Source: Acidobacteriota bacterium
GTDB taxonomy: Bacteria; Acidobacteriota; Terriglobia; Bryobacterales; Bryobacteraceae
Assembly (NCBI GenBank): GCA_026393985.1
Contig: JAPKZB010000005.1
Span: 112,631-176,630 of the forward strand
DNA: 64,000 nucleotides
Direction: 5' to 3'
The notes beneath the pieces are model-generated. The model ran no database searches, was not told where the DNA came from, and saw only the letters and a program-made list of their open reading frames with translations. Each line of letters begins with the position of its first letter. Positions within the stretch are counted from its first letter, which is position 1. Below are positions 27,869 to 37,197 of the stretch, one piece after another. A program made the translations under genes and the position numbers.

Positions 27869-29992
27869 CTAGTAGGCGAGCAGTTGGCGCATGGCACGCG
27901 CTAAATCTTCTGTCTGCGGCAGAATAGCGTCTTCGAGGTCCGGGCTGTAGCCGACCCAGGTATCGAGGGCGCCGATGCGTTTGACCGGCGCGTCGAGATA
28001 GCCGAACAGCTCATCGGCCACCCGGGCGGCGAGCTCGGCGCCGTAACCCCAACTGAGGCAATCCTCGTGGGCAATCAGGACACGGCTTGTCTTTTTTACC
28101 GAAGCCGCAATCGTGTCCCAATCGTAGGGGGCCAGCGAACGCAGATCGATCACTTCAATCGACTCGCCGGTTTCGCTCGCCGCGCGCAGCGCCTTTTCAA
28201 CAACGGCGCCGTAGGTGATCACCGTCAGCCGCTCGCCTTCCCGCGCCACCCGCGCTTTGCCGAACGGAATCGTAAAGTCCGGCCCGGGATGCGGCGCCCG
28301 GTTGTACGGCTCGCGGTACAGCTTTTTATGTTCGAGAAACAGCACCGGATCGTCGCACCGGATCGCCGTCCGCAGCAGTCCCACCGCGTCGAGCGCATTC
28401 GAAGGGAAGACCACGCGCAGGCCCGGGATGTGCGTAAACAGCACCTCGCCGCTCTGGCTGTGATAAATCGACCCACCGGTCAGATACCCGCCAATGGGCA
28501 CGCGGATGACGGCCGGACAGGCAAAGCCATTGTTTGAACGCCACCGCAGCACGGCCATCTCGTCGCGAATCTGCATCATGGCCGGCCAGATGTAGTCGAA
28601 AAACTGGATCTCCGCCACCGGCTTCATGCCCCGCGTGGCCAGACCAATGGCGCGGCCGATGATGCCGGCTTCGGCGATGGGGGTATTGAAGACGCGTTCC
28701 GAGCCGAAGCGCCGCTGCAGGCCTTGCGTTGTCTTGAAGACGCCGCCTTTGCCCTTCACCTCCGGCAGCGCACCGAGCCGGGAGCAGTCGGCCACGTCTT
28801 CGCCGAACAGGATCACGCGCGGGTCGGCCCCCAACTCCTCGGCCAAAGTGAGGTTAATGGCGTCAACCAGGGTGCGCGGTTCGCCGGAAAGATCGGGCTC
28901 CCGCAGGAAGGCGCTGCCGGTGGGATCGACGGCCGGGGAGTAAAGAAACTGCAGGGTGGAGTCCTTGGCCGGGCGCGGCGCCGCGAGAGCGTAGTCGGCG
29001 GCCTCCTGCACTTCGCGGTCGATCTCCTGCAACAGCTCGGCGAGTTCCGTTTCCGTCAGCAGCCCTTCGGCGAGCAGGAAGCGCGGGAAGGTAAGCAGCG
29101 GGTCGCGTTCGGCCTCGGCGGCGCGTTCGGCGTCGGTTTTATAGAAACGCTCGTCGTCGGACAGGGAGTGGGAGTAGGGGCGGATGCAGTGGGCGTGCAC
29201 GAGGGCCGGGCCGTGGCCGGCACGGCAATGGGCCACGGCCTCCGTCATTGTACGGTGGCTCTGTACAAAGTCCGTACCGTCGGTTTCGAAGATGCGCAGA
29301 TGTTCGGCAAAGCCGCTCAGCAGGCGGGAGAGGTTGCCGCCGGGCGTCTGCACCTCCACCGGCACGGAGATGGCGTAATGGTTGTCCTGAATCAGGAAGA
29401 GGACCGGCAGTTTGCCGAGGCAGGCGCCGTTGAGCGCCTCCCAGAACTCTCCTTCGCTGGTGGCGCCTTCACCGGAGGTGACCAGCGTCACTTCGTCGCC
29501 GGCGGGATGGAGCAGGCGGCCGGCCTGGGCGCAGCCGACGGCCTGAACAAACTGCGAGCCGGTGCAGGAGGATCCCGAGACGATGTGCAGCTCGCGGGAG
29601 GACCAGTGGGACGGCATCTGGCGACCGCCGCTTTGGATATCTTCGGCGGCGCCGACGGCCTGCAGCATCATCATGCGCGGAGAGATGCCGAGGGTGAGGG
29701 CGAGGGCGCGATCGCGGTAGTAGGGATAAAACCAGTCGTGGCCGGGCCGCAGGGCCATGCCAGCGGCTGTTTGAATGGCCTCGTGGCCGGCGCCGGAGAT
29801 CTGAAAGAAAATCTGATTCAACCGCTTCATCAGCACTTCGCGGTCGTCAATGCGGCGCGAGGTCTGCATCAGACGCAGGGCGTGGAGCAATTCTGTTCTT
29901 GTCAGGCTAAGGCCACTGTCCGCCGCCGCGGCGCGAGTAAGCATCATTTCGAGTTTATCGTATACTACCGATTTGGTAATCGTCGCGCCCAT
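27869..29992 (-). CDS. 2-oxoacid dehydrogenase E1 component, alpha and beta subunits fused
   Basis: E1-alpha part ([54 protein letters not shown]) then E1-beta part ([64 protein letters not shown]). Confidence 0.92.
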   Translation of the reverse strand: MGATITKSVVYDKLEMMLTRAAAADSGLSLTRTELLHALRLMQTSRRIDDREVLMKRLNQIFFQISGAGHEAIQTAAGMALRPGHDWFYPYYRDRALALTLGISPRMMMLQAVGAAEDIQSGGRQMPSHWSSRELHIVSGSSCTGSQFVQAVGCAQAGRLLHPAGDEVTLVTSGEGATSEGEFWEALNGACLGKLPVLFLIQDNHYAISVPVEVQTPGGNLSRLLSGFAEHLRIFETDGTDFVQSHRTMTEAVAHCRAGHGPALVHAHCIRPYSHSLSDDERFYKTDAERAAEAERDPLLTFPRFLLAEGLLTETELAELLQEIDREVQEAADYALAAPRPAKDSTLQFLYSPAVDPTGSAFLREPDLSGEPRTLVDAINLTLAEELGADPRVILFGEDVADCSRLGALPEVKGKGGVFKTTQGLQRRFGSERVFNTPIAEAGIIGRAIGLATRGMKPVAEIQFFDYIWPAMMQIRDEMAVLRWRSNNGFACPAVIRVPIGGYLTGGSIYHSQSGEVLFTHIPGLRVVFPSNALDAVGLLRTAIRCDDPVLFLEHKKLYREPYNRAPHPGPDFTIPFGKARVAREGERLTVITYGAVVEKALRAASETGESIEVIDLRSLAPYDWDTIAASVKKTSRVLIAHEDCLSWGYGAELAARVADELFGYLDAPVKRIGALDTWVGYSPDLEDAILPQTEDLARAMRQLLAY

Positions 29993-30910
29993 TGTTCTTC
30001 GTTAATTGCGGCCTTTCGTCCCGCAGCCTTCGAGTAGCCTTCGAGTCGTTTGGAGGGACGCGACCCCTGGAGCCTGGCCGCGTCCTATCGCAGGCCCGTG
30101 AGCTGTATTCCGTCGCCGCCGCCCAAGGCGAACTGCCCGCCGTCGGCGACTGGGTGGAACTCACGCCCACCGATCCGCCCCTGATCACGGCCATCGAACC
30201 GCGTACCAGTTGATTCACCCGCCCGGCGCCCGGCGGCGGCGGATTCTGGCGGCCAACATCGACGTCGCTTTTCTCGTCTGCGGCCTCGATGCGGACTTCC
30301 AGCCCAACCGCCTGAAACGCTATCTGGTCCAGGCGCGCCAATCCGGAGCCCGCCCGGTGGTGGTCCTGAACAAGGCCGATCTGTGTCCGGAGGTGCCCCG
30401 GATGCCCGCCGATGTCCCGGCGACGGCCATCAGCACGCTCCAGGGCGATCTGGCTAGCCTCGCCGCGCGGGGGAAGCCGCCGCGCTGTTCGGCTCCTCCG
30501 GGGTAGGCAAATCGACCATCGTCAACCGCCTGTTGGGCGCCCGGCGCCACGCCACGGGCATTGCACCGGGCGGCACGTCACCACCTTGCGGCAGTTGATC
30601 CTGTTGCCCGTCGGCTGGTGGCTGCTCGATCTGCCCGGCCTGCGCGAACTGGCACTTGACGCCACGGCTGTTGCCATCGACGAGGCCTTCGCGGAAATCA
30701 CCCCGCAGCAGCGCCGCTAACCGGGACTGCCGCCACGAAGAGGAGCCCGGCTGCGCCGTCCGCGATCACGTCGACCCCGCGCGCCTGGCCAGCTACCGCA
30801 AACTGCGCCGGGAGCAAGCCTACGCCGAACGGAAGGACTACCCCGCCGCCGCCCGTGCCGAAAAGGAGCGGTGGAAGAAGATCCCCAAAGCGATGCGGAA
30901 GCCCGGTTAG
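29992..30910 (+). pseudogene. rsgA: Frameshifted ribosome-small-subunit GTPase A
   Basis: RsgA-like pieces lie in successive different frames: ...ELPAVGDWVELTPTDPPLITAIEP (frame 1); ILAANIDVAFLVCGLDADFQPNRLKRYL..VVVLNKADL (frame 3); EAAALFGSSGVGKSTIVNRLLGARRHATG (frame 2); GRHVTTLRQLILLPVGWWLLDLPGLREL (frame 1); DCRHEEEPGCAVRDHVDPARLASYRKLRREQAYAERK (frame 2). Confidence 0.88.
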
Positions 30911-32074
30911 CTACTGCCGCATGCGGCGGTCGATATCGGCGGCGATGCGGTCGAGAAACTCGGGGTTGCGGACGAGCGTCCGGATGCCGAACTCCTGGTG
31001 GTGCGCAAAGAACAGCTCGGCGGCGTACAACGCCACGGCGTAGGCCAGTCGGGCGTTCCCCGGCGATAGACGGGTCCAGGACTGGCTCATACTCTGGAGC
31101 GGCGGCAACTTGCCGGCGCGCGCCACCGCGCGCACCAACTGCCGCATCTCCGGAGCCAGTTTTTCGCCGCTGAGCCTTTGCGCCAGCCCTTCGTGCAGCC
31201 AGGCGGGCCAGCGGCCCGTGGCGGCCAGACAGGCGTGCACCAGCTCATGGGCAAACGTCTTCTGCATCGCGGCCGGCTCGAGCACCGCTACGCGGATCCG
31301 CCCGTCGAACTGTCCCCCGCTCCACTCCGCCGCCCCGGTCGCCTGCAGGTACGCCTCCCGGCTCTGCGCCGTGGCCGACAGACGCTCTGCGGTCTGGCAG
31401 CCGAGCTCAAACGAGATCCGGGTGTACTCCTGTTCGAGCACGGCGGTCAACTGCCGGGCCGCTTCAGCCGTCACGACCCGCGGATCGTAGTGGAGCGAAA
31501 AGCGCGTCGATTCGAGCGTCTGAATCCCCCGGTCAGCGGTCGCCTCCTGTTCGACCTTGGCCAACAGGGCGGCGACGGCCTTCTCCGGCCGGATCGCCTG
31601 CGCATCTTTCAAATAGCCGATGGCCCGGGGGTTGAAACCGGCGCGGTAGGCCGCCAGGCCCGCCATCGCCAGCAGACCCGGATCGCGCGGCGCGCGGACC
31701 AGCAGCGTCTCGAGCGTTTGTAGCGCCTCGGCTGGCCGCCCCTGCGCGAGCAACTGCGCAGCCACCGAGACTGGTTCGGCGCCAACCGGCTGCGCGACCC
31801 GCGGCGGGCCGATGGGCGTATCGAGCGCCCGCGCCCCGCGCCGCTCCGCCTCCCAGGCGTCGATTCCCGCCAGCGCTCGGCCTGGCAGATAGCCTTTGTC
31901 CCCGCCCACCTGCACTGCGTAGCAGCCATTGACCGCAAACTGCACCGTCACGGGCGTGCCAGCCGACACCTGAGCCACCACCTCGTCGCCCTCCTCGCAG
32001 CCGCTTCGAAGCGGCGTACGGTCCTCACGTACCGTCAGCAGCACCACGGCCAGAGAGAAGACAAACAACCCCAT
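30911..32074 (-). CDS. Secreted TPR protein with HELVH metallopeptidase-like domain
   Basis: N-terminal hydrophobic leader and SH3-like segment, tetratricopeptide-like middle, FAHELVHACLAATGRWPAWLHEGLAQRLSG. Confidence 0.75.
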   Translation of the reverse strand: MGLFVFSLAVVLLTVREDRTPLRSGCEEGDEVVAQVSAGTPVTVQFAVNGCYAVQVGGDKGYLPGRALAGIDAWEAERRGARALDTPIGPPRVAQPVGAEPVSVAAQLLAQGRPAEALQTLETLLVRAPRDPGLLAMAGLAAYRAGFNPRAIGYLKDAQAIRPEKAVAALLAKVEQEATADRGIQTLESTRFSLHYDPRVVTAEAARQLTAVLEQEYTRISFELGCQTAERLSATAQSREAYLQATGAAEWSGGQFDGRIRVAVLEPAAMQKTFAHELVHACLAATGRWPAWLHEGLAQRLSGEKLAPEMRQLVRAVARAGKLPPLQSMSQSWTRLSPGNARLAYAVALYAAELFFAHHQEFGIRTLVRNPEFLDRIAADIDRRMRQ

Positions 32075-32166
32075 ACGGGAATGCTAATCAGGAATCGTTC
32101 TCCAGGTCCCTCCGGGAGAAACCTTAGAGTGAAACGGTTTGTTCGCTGTGATAGTCTTACGCTGGC

Positions 32167-33153
32167 ATGAGTCAGCCGACCGAACCATCGGAATCGTTTG
32201 CCGCCCGCGCCGCCTTGCGCGAGTTGATGCAAGAGGTCAGCAGCCTGCCATCGGCGCTGGCCTGCGCGGAAGGTGCCGGAGCGCTGCTGCAGTTGCACCG
32301 GCAGGATGCGACGCCACCCTTGTTGGCGCTCTGCTGGCAGGCCGGCCGCACGGCCCGGGAGGCCTATCCGCAAAGCGAACCCATCGCCACCGCCTGGGCC
32401 CGCACGCTCTGCCTGCTGACGACCGCTTACGGCTCGGGCGACTTGCTGCCGGAGACCTTCCGCTGCCAGGAGGAGCGCGAAGCCATCGCCGCGCAGTTTC
32501 CCGACTCCGAGGGCGTGCAGTATTGGAATGCCCAGTCTAACTTTGAGATGGTAACTCTACTCGCCCGCCGCGGATACGTCAAGTCGATTCCCATCTACCT
32601 CGACAATTTGCGGACGCTCAGCCGCACCTGGCGCCACCGGGCGCCCTTCCCCGCCCTGTACGCCATGGCACTGGCCAACGCGGCCGCCGCCTACGCCCAA
32701 CTGCAGGAGGTGCCCGCCGCGCGCGATCAGGTGGACGACCTGCGCGAACTCGCCCAACAGCACCCCGGCAGCGCTGATGTCCAACAGGGCCACGCTCGTG
32801 GGCTGCAGCAGGTGGCCTGGTACTGCGGCGAACTGGTCAAGCCGCAGGTGCTGCACGGCTGGGCGATGGAGTTGGCCGAACTGCTGGAGTCGGCCGCCAT
32901 CCGCCGCGAGTGCGGCTCTCGCGCCGTGGCCGAACTCGGCGTCTATGCGGCCCACTTTGCCAGCCGCGGCGAACTCGCCCTGGCAGCCGATGCGCTGCGG
33001 CAAGCCTGCCGGTGGTTTGAAGCCGTCACGCTCGACCCGGAGGTTCTCCCCATGATCGTTGAAACCTTCCGCCGTGCCGCCAAAACACTGCGGTCCACCG
33101 ACCCGGCCCTGGCGGCGCTGGCCGAGGCCCGTACGGAACGTCTGCTGGTCTGA
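32167..33153 (+). CDS. Hypothetical alpha-helical (TPR-like) protein
   Basis: 328-aa ORF with helical-repeat composition (AMALANAAAAYAQLQEVPAARDQVDDL). Confidence 0.6.
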   Translation: MSQPTEPSESFAARAALRELMQEVSSLPSALACAEGAGALLQLHRQDATPPLLALCWQAGRTAREAYPQSEPIATAWARTLCLLTTAYGSGDLLPETFRCQEEREAIAAQFPDSEGVQYWNAQSNFEMVTLLARRGYVKSIPIYLDNLRTLSRTWRHRAPFPALYAMALANAAAAYAQLQEVPAARDQVDDLRELAQQHPGSADVQQGHARGLQQVAWYCGELVKPQVLHGWAMELAELLESAAIRRECGSRAVAELGVYAAHFASRGELALAADALRQACRWFEAVTLDPEVLPMIVETFRRAAKTLRSTDPALAALAEARTERLLV

Positions 33154-33164
33154 TTCCGGATGAC

Positions 33165-34115
33165 TCAGCTCTCCGGGTGTACCGTCACCTGGTTGGCCAC
33201 CGCCTTCTGGTGCCGCAAGTAACGATAAATCGCCCCCAACTCCTCGGCCGAATACCGGGAGAAGGCTAGCCACGGCATCACGGTGAAGTTTTTCCGGGTC
33301 GCCTCGGGTAAGGGCGCCTGGGCATACTCCCGGTACTCCTGAAACCGCCGGACGAAGGCTGCCTCGGTCATCCGGCCAATGCCGGTCTCGACATCCGGGG
33401 TGATGTTGGCCGCAACCACGGTGAACTTCCCAAACCGGAACACCTCACCGCCGGCGAACTCCTTGCCCTCCACCGGCGCCCCGCGCTCCTTCGGCGTATG
33501 GCAGTCCGCGCAGCCGCCCATCTTAACGAGATACTCACCCCGGTCGGCCAACTCGGAAACCGTACCCTCCACCGGCGCCGGGGCGCTCTTCATCAGCACC
33601 GAAACCGGAAAGTCGATAGCCGTCCGCTGCCGCTGGTCCTTGGCCGGCGGCAGCGTGTTCAGGTAGGCCACCAGCGCCTCGGCGTCGCGGTCGCTCATGT
33701 GCCGGTAGCTTTCGTAGGGCATCATCGGAAACAACGTCCGTCCGTCCCGGCCGATGCCTTCGCGAATCGCCCGCAGCTTTTCGCCATCGCTCCAGGCGCC
33801 GATGCCGGCTACCGGGTCGGAGGTGATGTTCGAAGCCACTACCGTGCCAGGCAGTCCCATCTCGGCCGGAAACCGAAAGCCGGCGCCGCTGCGCCGCACC
33901 GGCGCTAACTGCTGGTCCCAGTTCCGGTCGCCATGGCAGCCGTCGCAATCGGCTACTACCTCATAGAGAAACTTGCCCCGGTCGAGAATCTCCGGCGACG
34001 AGGCCACCCGGATCTCCCGCGGCGCCGCCCGGTGCGGCGCACGCAGCACCAGGTAACCCACCGCCAAACCTAAAATACCAGCCCCCAGGGCAACCCCTTT
34101 TACCAACCGGTTCAT
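33165..34115 (-). CDS. Dihaem c-type cytochrome
   Basis: VADCDGCHGDRNW and GGCADCHTPKERG haem motifs; PGTVVASNITSDPVAGIGAWSDGE and VVAANITPDVETGIGRMTEAAF duplicated domains. Confidence 0.9.
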   Translation of the reverse strand: MNRLVKGVALGAGILGLAVGYLVLRAPHRAAPREIRVASSPEILDRGKFLYEVVADCDGCHGDRNWDQQLAPVRRSGAGFRFPAEMGLPGTVVASNITSDPVAGIGAWSDGEKLRAIREGIGRDGRTLFPMMPYESYRHMSDRDAEALVAYLNTLPPAKDQRQRTAIDFPVSVLMKSAPAPVEGTVSELADRGEYLVKMGGCADCHTPKERGAPVEGKEFAGGEVFRFGKFTVVAANITPDVETGIGRMTEAAFVRRFQEYREYAQAPLPEATRKNFTVMPWLAFSRYSAEELGAIYRYLRHQKAVANQVTVHPES

Positions 34116-34159
34116 CACACAACTCCTAGTCGAGACGCGGAATGGATAGCCGAAATGGA

Positions 34160-37153
34160 TCAACAGAAATCGTGCGACGCCACGCGTGGCGCCTCGGCCC
34201 GCACGGTCACAGCATATACCGCTTCGCCTTTCACCGACACCACCCCGGACTGATTCTGCAGCCGGCCCGCCACCCGCAAGTAGCCCTCCCGCAGAATCAC
34301 CCCCCGGAACTCGGCGTACACCAGCGGCGCGAGAATAATATTGGCAATGCCGGTTTCATCCTCGAGGCTCAGAAACACAAACCCCTTGGCCGTGCTCGGC
34401 TGCTGTCGGCAGATCACGAGGCCGGCCACCTCCACCGGCCGCCCATGGCCAAGGCCGGCCAACTCACCCGCCCGCCAGACGCCGGCCGCCGTCAAGGCGT
34501 CCCGGAAGTAGCGCATCGGATGGGCGCCAATCGTCAGACCGCTCGTCCGGAAATCGGCCTGCAGCCGGTCCATCGCTTCCATGGGCGGCAGCGGCGCCGG
34601 CCCCTCCTCGCTGCTGCCGGCAAACAACTCGCCCGCCGGACGCACCGCCAGACTCGCCTGCCACAGCGCCTCCCGCCGGTGCCGCTGCCGCGAGCCGCCA
34701 ATCCGGTTCAGCGCGCCAATCTCGGCCAGCCGGTTCAACTCCTCGGCCGAGACCTGCGGCACCCGGCGCTTCAGGTCGTCGATGCTGCGAAAGGGCCGCG
34801 CCGCCACAATCGCCTCGGCCGTCATCCGCCGCAGCCCCTTCACGTAGTTCATGCCCAGGCGCAGATGCAGCTCGTCATCGAGGGTACAAAGCCAGTCGGA
34901 GGCCTCGACATCGACCGGTTCAAAGTGCAGGCCATGCCGCTGCGCGTCTTTGACCAGCGTCAGCGGGTTATAAAAACCCATGGGCTGATTGTTCAGCAAA
35001 GCCGCCGTAAACGCGGCCAAATAATGAACTTTCAGGTACGCGCTCGCATAGGTCAGCAGCGCGAAGCTCGCCGCGTGGCTCTCCGGAAAACCGTAGAGCG
35101 CAAACGCCGTAATCGACTGCACGATCGTGTCCTGCACCGGGCCCACAATCCCGTTGGCCGTCATGCCCGCCCGCAGCCGGGTCTCCACCTCCGCCATGCG
35201 CTGCGCCGACCGCTTGAAGCCCAGCGCCCGCCGCAACTCCTCGGCCTCGCCTCCCGAGAAGTCGGCCACCAGCATCGCCATCCGCAGCAACTGCTCCTGA
35301 AACAGCGGCACACCTAAGGTTCTTCTTAAAACACTCTCCAATTTCGGATGTAAACAATCGGCTTGTTCAAGACCCTGTCGCCGCCGCAGGTACGGATGCA
35401 GCATGTTGCCCACAATCGGCCCCGGCCGGATAATCGCCACCTGAACCACCAGGTCATAGAACCGCTCCGGCCGCAGCCGCGGCAGGCAGGACATCTGCGC
35501 CCGGCTCTCCACCTGAAACATGCCTACCGTGTCCGCCCGCTGCAGCGTCGCGTAGACCAGCGGATCATCTGCCGGTAAATGAGCCAGATCCACGTCTTCG
35601 TGATAGTGACGCTTGATCAGGACGATCGTATCCCGCAACGCCGCCATCATCCCCAGACCCAGTAGATCGACTTTGATGATCCCCATGTCGGCGCAGTCTT
35701 CCTTGTCCCACTGCACAATCACCCGCCCCGGCATCGTCGCCGGCTGCAGCGGGACGATACGGTCGAGCTGCCCCTGGCAGATCACCATGCCGCCCGAGTG
35801 CTGCCCCAGGTGCCGCGGCAGATCCTGAATCGCCTCCGTAAAGCGGACCAGCTGCGGCGCCAGCGGATGCTTAGCGTCGCCGAGGGCCTCCTCGTTCATC
35901 CCCAGCGCCTTGCCCACGTCCCGCCGGGCGCTGCGGCCCCGGTAGGTGATGACATTGGCCGTCATCGCGGCGCCAAGTTGGCCATAGCGCGCGTAGACGT
36001 ACTGAATCGCCCGCTCGCGGTCCTCGCCGCTCGGCAGGTCGAGGTCGATGTCCGGCCACTCGCCCCGCTCCTCAGAGAGAAATCGTTCGAAAAGCAGCTC
36101 CATGCCCACCGGGTCGACGGCCGTAATCCCCAGCGAATAGCAGACCGCCGAGTTGGCCGCCGACCCCCGCCCCTGCACCAGAATCCCGTTTCGCCGGCAG
36201 AACTCGACAATGTCCCAGACAATGAGAAAGTAGCCGGCCAACCCCAGCTTGGCAATCAGCTGCAGCTCCCGTTCGATCTGCCGCCGCGGCTTGTCGCCAT
36301 ACGGCCGGTAACGCCGCCGCGCCCCCTCGTCGGTCCGCTTAGCCAGAAAGCTGTCCATCGTGTCGCCCTCCGGCACGGGATAGAGCGGGAACTGGTAGCC
36401 GAGGTCTTCGAGCGTAAACTCCAACCGGTCGGCCAGCTCCCGCGTCCGCGCCACAGCCTCCGGCACATCGGCAAACAGCGCCCGCCGGTCGGCGGTGCTT
36501 TTGAGATAGCGCTCCGCGTTCTGCCCGAGCAGGCGGCCGGCCGCCTGAATGGTGGTGTGCCGGCGGATGCAGGTGAGTACGTCCAGCAGCGGCCGGTCCC
36601 CGGCCCCGGCGTGGCTCACCCCGCCGGTGACGACAGCGGGCAGGCCCAGGTCCAGCAGCGCGCGGTTGCGAACCTCGGCCGCGCGCAGATAATGCCTTTC
36701 TAAATCAACATATACATTTGTTTTACTGAAGATCTGGATGAACCGGTCAGCCGCCGCCCGGTCGTAGCCCAGCGCCGCCAGCGGATCGCCGGCCAGCAGC
36801 ACCAATCCTTCGGCGTACTCGGCAAGATCGGTCGGCGTCGCCCCCGCCCGGCGCTCTAACTTGATCTTCGTCAACAAGCTACAGAGATTTTGATAGCCTT
36901 TTCTTGAAGCGCACAGTAGCGGATAGCGAAACGTGCCCTCCGCCGCCGTCACCTCCGCCCCCAGCAGCGCCCGCACCCCCCGCTTCCTCCCCGCTTTGTG
37001 AAACCGCACCGCCCCGGACAATCCATCCCGGTCGAGCAGCGCCACGGCCGGAATCTCCAACTCCGCCGCCCGCTCCATCAGCGCCTCCGGCAGACTCGCT
37101 CCCTCAAGAAAACTGAATGCCGATCGAACCCGCAACTCTGGCAGTCTGCCCAT
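34160..37153 (-). CDS. dnaE2: Error-prone DNA polymerase III alpha subunit, DnaE2/ImuC type
   Basis: SAFSFLEGASLPEALMERAAEL N-terminus; ILVQGRGSAANSAVCYSLGITAVDP; WPDIDLDLPSGEDRERAIQYVYARYG; ADFRTSGLTIGAHPM; OB-fold C-terminus. Confidence 0.93.
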   Translation of the reverse strand: MGRLPELRVRSAFSFLEGASLPEALMERAAELEIPAVALLDRDGLSGAVRFHKAGRKRGVRALLGAEVTAAEGTFRYPLLCASRKGYQNLCSLLTKIKLERRAGATPTDLAEYAEGLVLLAGDPLAALGYDRAAADRFIQIFSKTNVYVDLERHYLRAAEVRNRALLDLGLPAVVTGGVSHAGAGDRPLLDVLTCIRRHTTIQAAGRLLGQNAERYLKSTADRRALFADVPEAVARTRELADRLEFTLEDLGYQFPLYPVPEGDTMDSFLAKRTDEGARRRYRPYGDKPRRQIERELQLIAKLGLAGYFLIVWDIVEFCRRNGILVQGRGSAANSAVCYSLGITAVDPVGMELLFERFLSEERGEWPDIDLDLPSGEDRERAIQYVYARYGQLGAAMTANVITYRGRSARRDVGKALGMNEEALGDAKHPLAPQLVRFTEAIQDLPRHLGQHSGGMVICQGQLDRIVPLQPATMPGRVIVQWDKEDCADMGIIKVDLLGLGMMAALRDTIVLIKRHYHEDVDLAHLPADDPLVYATLQRADTVGMFQVESRAQMSCLPRLRPERFYDLVVQVAIIRPGPIVGNMLHPYLRRRQGLEQADCLHPKLESVLRRTLGVPLFQEQLLRMAMLVADFSGGEAEELRRALGFKRSAQRMAEVETRLRAGMTANGIVGPVQDTIVQSITAFALYGFPESHAASFALLTYASAYLKVHYLAAFTAALLNNQPMGFYNPLTLVKDAQRHGLHFEPVDVEASDWLCTLDDELHLRLGMNYVKGLRRMTAEAIVAARPFRSIDDLKRRVPQVSAEELNRLAEIGALNRIGGSRQRHRREALWQASLAVRPAGELFAGSSEEGPAPLPPMEAMDRLQADFRTSGLTIGAHPMRYFRDALTAAGVWRAGELAGLGHGRPVEVAGLVICRQQPSTAKGFVFLSLEDETGIANIILAPLVYAEFRGVILREGYLRVAGRLQNQSGVVSVKGEAVYAVTVRAEAPRVASHDFC

Positions 37154-37197
37154 ATTCGCCTTTTGTTCGCTATCTTCCTAGCCTATCATGAAGAGGC

